This document shows positions 13,440 through 15,746 of a stretch of DNA of 15,746 bases, piece after piece. The notes beneath the pieces were generated by a model. It saw nothing but the letters and a program-made list of their open reading frames with translations. It did not search any database and was not told the origin of the DNA. Source of the stretch: M55B175 sp964635265. GTDB lineage: Bacteria; Desulfobacterota; Desulfobacteria; Desulfobacterales; Desulfosalsimonadaceae. The translations under genes and the position numbers were made by a program. Location of the stretch: the NCBI GenBank assembly GCA_964635265.1, contig CAZWNV010000059.1:1-15746 (forward strand), given 5' to 3'. How positions within the stretch are numbered: position 1 is the first letter of the stretch; every line of letters starts with the position of its first letter.

Positions 13440-15020
13440 TTAGCAGGGGTCTCCGGCTTCTTGCCGGGCTTTTGGGGGAATAAGGAGGGTGAAGCGGGAA
13501 CCGGCCCCAACGGTGCTTTCCATGCGAAAATCCCCACCGATCAAACTGATTCGTTCATGAATGCTGAACAAACCAAAGCCGGAGCGGGTGGTATGCCAGT
13601 TATAAACTGTGTCGGGATTAAAGCCTTGTCCATAATCCCGTAGAATGATTTGGACAAAATCAGCATCTGCGTGGCTGATTTCGAGCTCTGCCTGCCTGAC
13701 CCCTGCATGTTTGACGACATTAAACAACAACTCCCGAATGGACTGGAATATCAGGACCCTTATCCCCTCTCCGGCAATTTTTACGGAATCGTTTGTTCTC
13801 AGTATCACGCGCAGCCCGTGGGTTTGCTCCATCCAGTCCGCCAGCCATTCCAATGCCGGCCCAAGCCCTTCTTTTTTGAGAATCGGCGGCGCCAGCTCCC
13901 GGGTCAGAGATCGCGTCGATTGGATCGATTCGGATAGAAGATCCACTATTTTCAAGGCCTCGGCTTGATTCGGCTCCGGGATTTTCGGAACCAGGGCTTC
14001 CGTTTGCATTCTTGCTGCCGTGATTACCTGCTGGAGATGATCATGCAGCATTTCCGAGAGCCGCTGCCGTTCACGGTGCTCGGCCATGGTCAATTCATAG
14101 CTGAGGCGCGAAAGCTGTTTTGCTCTGGACTCGGCAATTTCGGTACGTTCAGCCACCCGCTCCTCCAAATGGGCGTTGAGACGGCGCAGTTCTTCTTCAG
14201 CCTCCCGATATTTTGTTATGTCATGGGCCACCTCTATCGCACCGGTTACATTTCCGGCTTCATCTATCACCGGTGCTGCCCGCACCAGCCAAACGCCGTG
14301 ACGCCGGGGCCAGTTCTCTACGAGGGCAGGCGATAATTCGCCTTCTTGCGGCTGACCACTTTTTATGGCCCGGGTCACGGGGCAATGCTCGCATAATCGG
14401 CCAAACCCCCATGCATCATAGCATTTGGTGCCTGTCAGTTCGGACAGGGTTCTGCCGGTTGCCTCGATGAAGCTTTTGTTGGCCCATTGAATGTTTTGGC
14501 CGGTGTCATGATGAATAATGATTTCGACGGCACTATCCAATATCAGGTTGCGTTCCTGCAGAGAAGCCCGCAGCTTCCGTTTCGCCTGCTCGGTTTCGGT
14601 TACGTCCGTAAGGGAGAAAAGCAGCATCTCCACATTCCCGGTTTCATCCAGAATGGGCTCCAGGCGCCAGTCCCAGTACGTCATTCCACGCTCAGGCTGG
14701 TCCGGATGAGAAAACGGCCTTGCGTGCGCCTCATAAGGCTCGCCGGTTTCCGCCACCTTGCGGAAGATGACCTCGTTTTCCGGATGAGGGTAGAGATCGA
14801 AATGGTTCCTGCCTATGTAGTCCGCCGGATCCCGCTTTCCTGCTTCGGCGTAGGCGCGGTTGACCCAGCGGAAATTAAATTGGGGATCCAGGCAGGCCAG
14901 CATGACGTGGGTGCTGTTGGTAACCCTCTCCAACACCCTGTTCGCATTGGCCAGATCCTGAAGCAGTTCTTCTCTGGATTTATTTTCGTCAGGCCCATAG
15001 CCCAAAGTGTGATGATCCAT
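13440..15020 (-). CDS. Soluble PAS-PAS histidine kinase, NarL-type (HisKA_3)
   Basis: The protein is a 526-residue cytoplasmic sensor kinase without membrane helices. PAS1 spans about 25-150; PAS2 (about 153-275) carries C200-Y-D...C210-x2-C213. A coiled coil (about 272-310) leads to the HisKA_3 dimerisation domain with H326 in MLHDHLQQ as phospho-acceptor. The ATPase has N434 in the N-box, D462-x-GxG and a GFGL segment at 481-484, all intact. Such kinases normally phosphorylate LuxR/NarL-type response regulators, but none is encoded nearby on this strand. The start at 15020 is supported by AAAGG seven bases upstream. Cysteines in PAS2 suggest redox or metal sensing. It is divergent from the MalT-like gene with a 188-base shared upstream region, and its 3' end abuts the PAS remnant. 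Confidence 0.92.
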   Translation of the reverse strand: MDHHTLGYGPDENKSREELLQDLANANRVLERVTNSTHVMLACLDPQFNFRWVNRAYAEAGKRDPADYIGRNHFDLYPHPENEVIFRKVAETGEPYEAHARPFSHPDQPERGMTYWDWRLEPILDETGNVEMLLFSLTDVTETEQAKRKLRASLQERNLILDSAVEIIIHHDTGQNIQWANKSFIEATGRTLSELTGTKCYDAWGFGRLCEHCPVTRAIKSGQPQEGELSPALVENWPRRHGVWLVRAAPVIDEAGNVTGAIEVAHDITKYREAEEELRRLNAHLEERVAERTEIAESRAKQLSRLSYELTMAEHRERQRLSEMLHDHLQQVITAARMQTEALVPKIPEPNQAEALKIVDLLSESIQSTRSLTRELAPPILKKEGLGPALEWLADWMEQTHGLRVILRTNDSVKIAGEGIRVLIFQSIRELLFNVVKHAGVRQAELEISHADADFVQIILRDYGQGFNPDTVYNWHTTRSGFGLFSIHERISLIGGDFRMESTVGAGSRFTLLIPPKARQEAGDPC

Positions 15021-15113
15021 CTGCTAACCTTTCAAGCCCTCCATGTACACAGCAGCGGCCGGGAATTCCCTGTCCTTACTGATTTTTGCAATTTTTTGCA
15101 GGTATCCCCGGCA

Positions 15114-15142
15114 TTGCTCCCTGAATCTATTCATGATACAAT
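15114..15142 (+). promoter_or_regulatory. Putative sigma70 promoter for the MalT-like gene
   Basis: TTGCTC (15114-15119) and TACAAT (15137-15142) are 17 bases apart, giving a leader of about 60 bases to the ATG at 15209. It lies in the shared region between divergent regulators. Confidence 0.45.
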
Positions 15143-15208
15143 AAATTTATTTTAGATGCAGAGTCAATAACAACTCCTTCAACCATCCCGGATGCGTATT
15201 GCTTCCCA

Positions 15209-15746
15209 ATGACTCCAGGCACTCACCAAAAAGATTTCTTATGCAGCCGGCCCGAGGTCCCGATATCTTTGGCAAAAATCAGCAGGCCCCGTGTCCGGAA
15301 AGTTCTGCAGCGTCGCAGACTATTTCACCTGCTGGACGAAACCCGCGCCTGTCAGGCCACGTGGGTATGCGGGCCGGGCGGATCAGGCAAGACAACCTGT
15401 ATCGCCAGCTACATAGAGGAAAACCGGCTTCCCTGTCTTTGGTATCAAATCGATGAAGGCGACTCGGACATCGCCGCATTTTTCTATTATCTGGGAGTGG
15501 CAGGCAAAGCACTTGCCCGGCAGCAAAACGAGCTCCCCCTTCTGACTCCGGAATACGCACTTGGGATTTCCACTTTCACCCGGCGGTTTTTCGAAGAACT
15601 GTTTGGCCGATTGGAGACACCGGGGGTTCTTGTGCTGGACAATTATCAGGAAGCCCCGCGTGAATGTGTGCTGCATGAAGTCGTTCGCAATGCCCTGTCA
15701 GTGATCCCCGAAGGCATAAACCTCTTTATTTTAAGCCGAACTGAAC
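15209..15746 (+). CDS. MalT-like LuxR-family ATP-dependent transcriptional regulator, 3' end outside window
   Basis: An open frame from ATG 15209 runs off the window after 179 codons. It reads like the N-terminus of the large MalT/STAND ATPase regulators: the family's ISRPR-x-x-LF opening (about 24-40), Walker A GPGGSGKTT (55-63), a W/Y-rich strand with LxWYQIDEGDSD (about 77-87) and Walker B VLVLDNYQE (140-148), with SRTE at the point where the window ends. Full members are about 850-900 residues with TPR-like sensor repeats and a C-terminal LuxR DNA-binding domain, so most of the gene is missing here. ATP and an inducer normally drive oligomerisation and activation. The start has no good ribosome site, so it is provisional. 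It is divergent from the histidine kinase. Confidence 0.85.
   Translation, partial: MTPGTHQKDFLCSRPEVPISLAKISRPRVRKVLQRRRLFHLLDETRACQATWVCGPGGSGKTTCIASYIEENRLPCLWYQIDEGDSDIAAFFYYLGVAGKALARQQNELPLLTPEYALGISTFTRRFFEELFGRLETPGVLVLDNYQEAPRECVLHEVVRNALSVIPEGINLFILSRTE

Overview
This window looks like a piece of chromosome from a Gram-negative, probably anaerobic proteobacterium-like organism; Desulfobacterota (the former deltaproteobacteria) is my best guess. The guess rests on gene content: PAS domains carrying a CY-x-CxxC cysteine pattern, a CheX-receiver fusion, an RlpA lipoprotein, a MalT-type regulator, and a TrpD-like protein paired with a dehydrogenase. No rRNA or other marker gene is present, so the placement is inference. 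There is no rRNA, tRNA, CRISPR array or recognisable insertion sequence.

Layout. Positions 1-1658 (+) hold the end of a TrpD-like phosphoribosyltransferase and a zinc-dependent medium-chain dehydrogenase, probably one operon. A putative sigma70 promoter then leads to a secreted cysteine-rich protein (1786-2484), which converges on an RlpA lipoprotein (2497-3246, -). Positions 3652-8755 (+) are the centrepiece, a tightly packed three-gene signalling operon. Its first gene is a very large membrane sensor with two periplasmic solute-binding domains, a PAS-like region, an Hpt domain and a CheA-type ATPase. Its second is a CheX-like phosphatase domain fused to a CheY-like receiver. Its third is a PAS-GGDEF diguanylate cyclase. 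The expected flow is periplasmic ligand, histidine autophosphorylation and transfer to the receiver (with a built-in phosphatase), then c-di-GMP output.

Positions 8756-10646 are gene-poor. They hold a 47-codon coiled-coil gene, a small two-helix membrane protein whose -35 box sits at the centre of an inverted repeat, and a 46-codon basic ORF with a perfect Shine-Dalgarno and a downstream hairpin. Positions 10646-11673 (-) encode two paralogous half-size ArsP/DUF318-type permeases with overlapping ends.

Positions 11854-13377 look like a gene-decay zone. They hold an EF-hand protein remnant with no start codon and a PAS protein remnant cut at both ends. The right end carries a soluble PAS-PAS NarL-type histidine kinase (13440-15020, -) and, divergently, the start of a MalT-like LuxR-family ATP-dependent regulator that runs off the window (15209 onward). 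Most of the window is therefore about sensing and regulation, with three separate cysteine-containing PAS domains suggesting redox or metal sensing.
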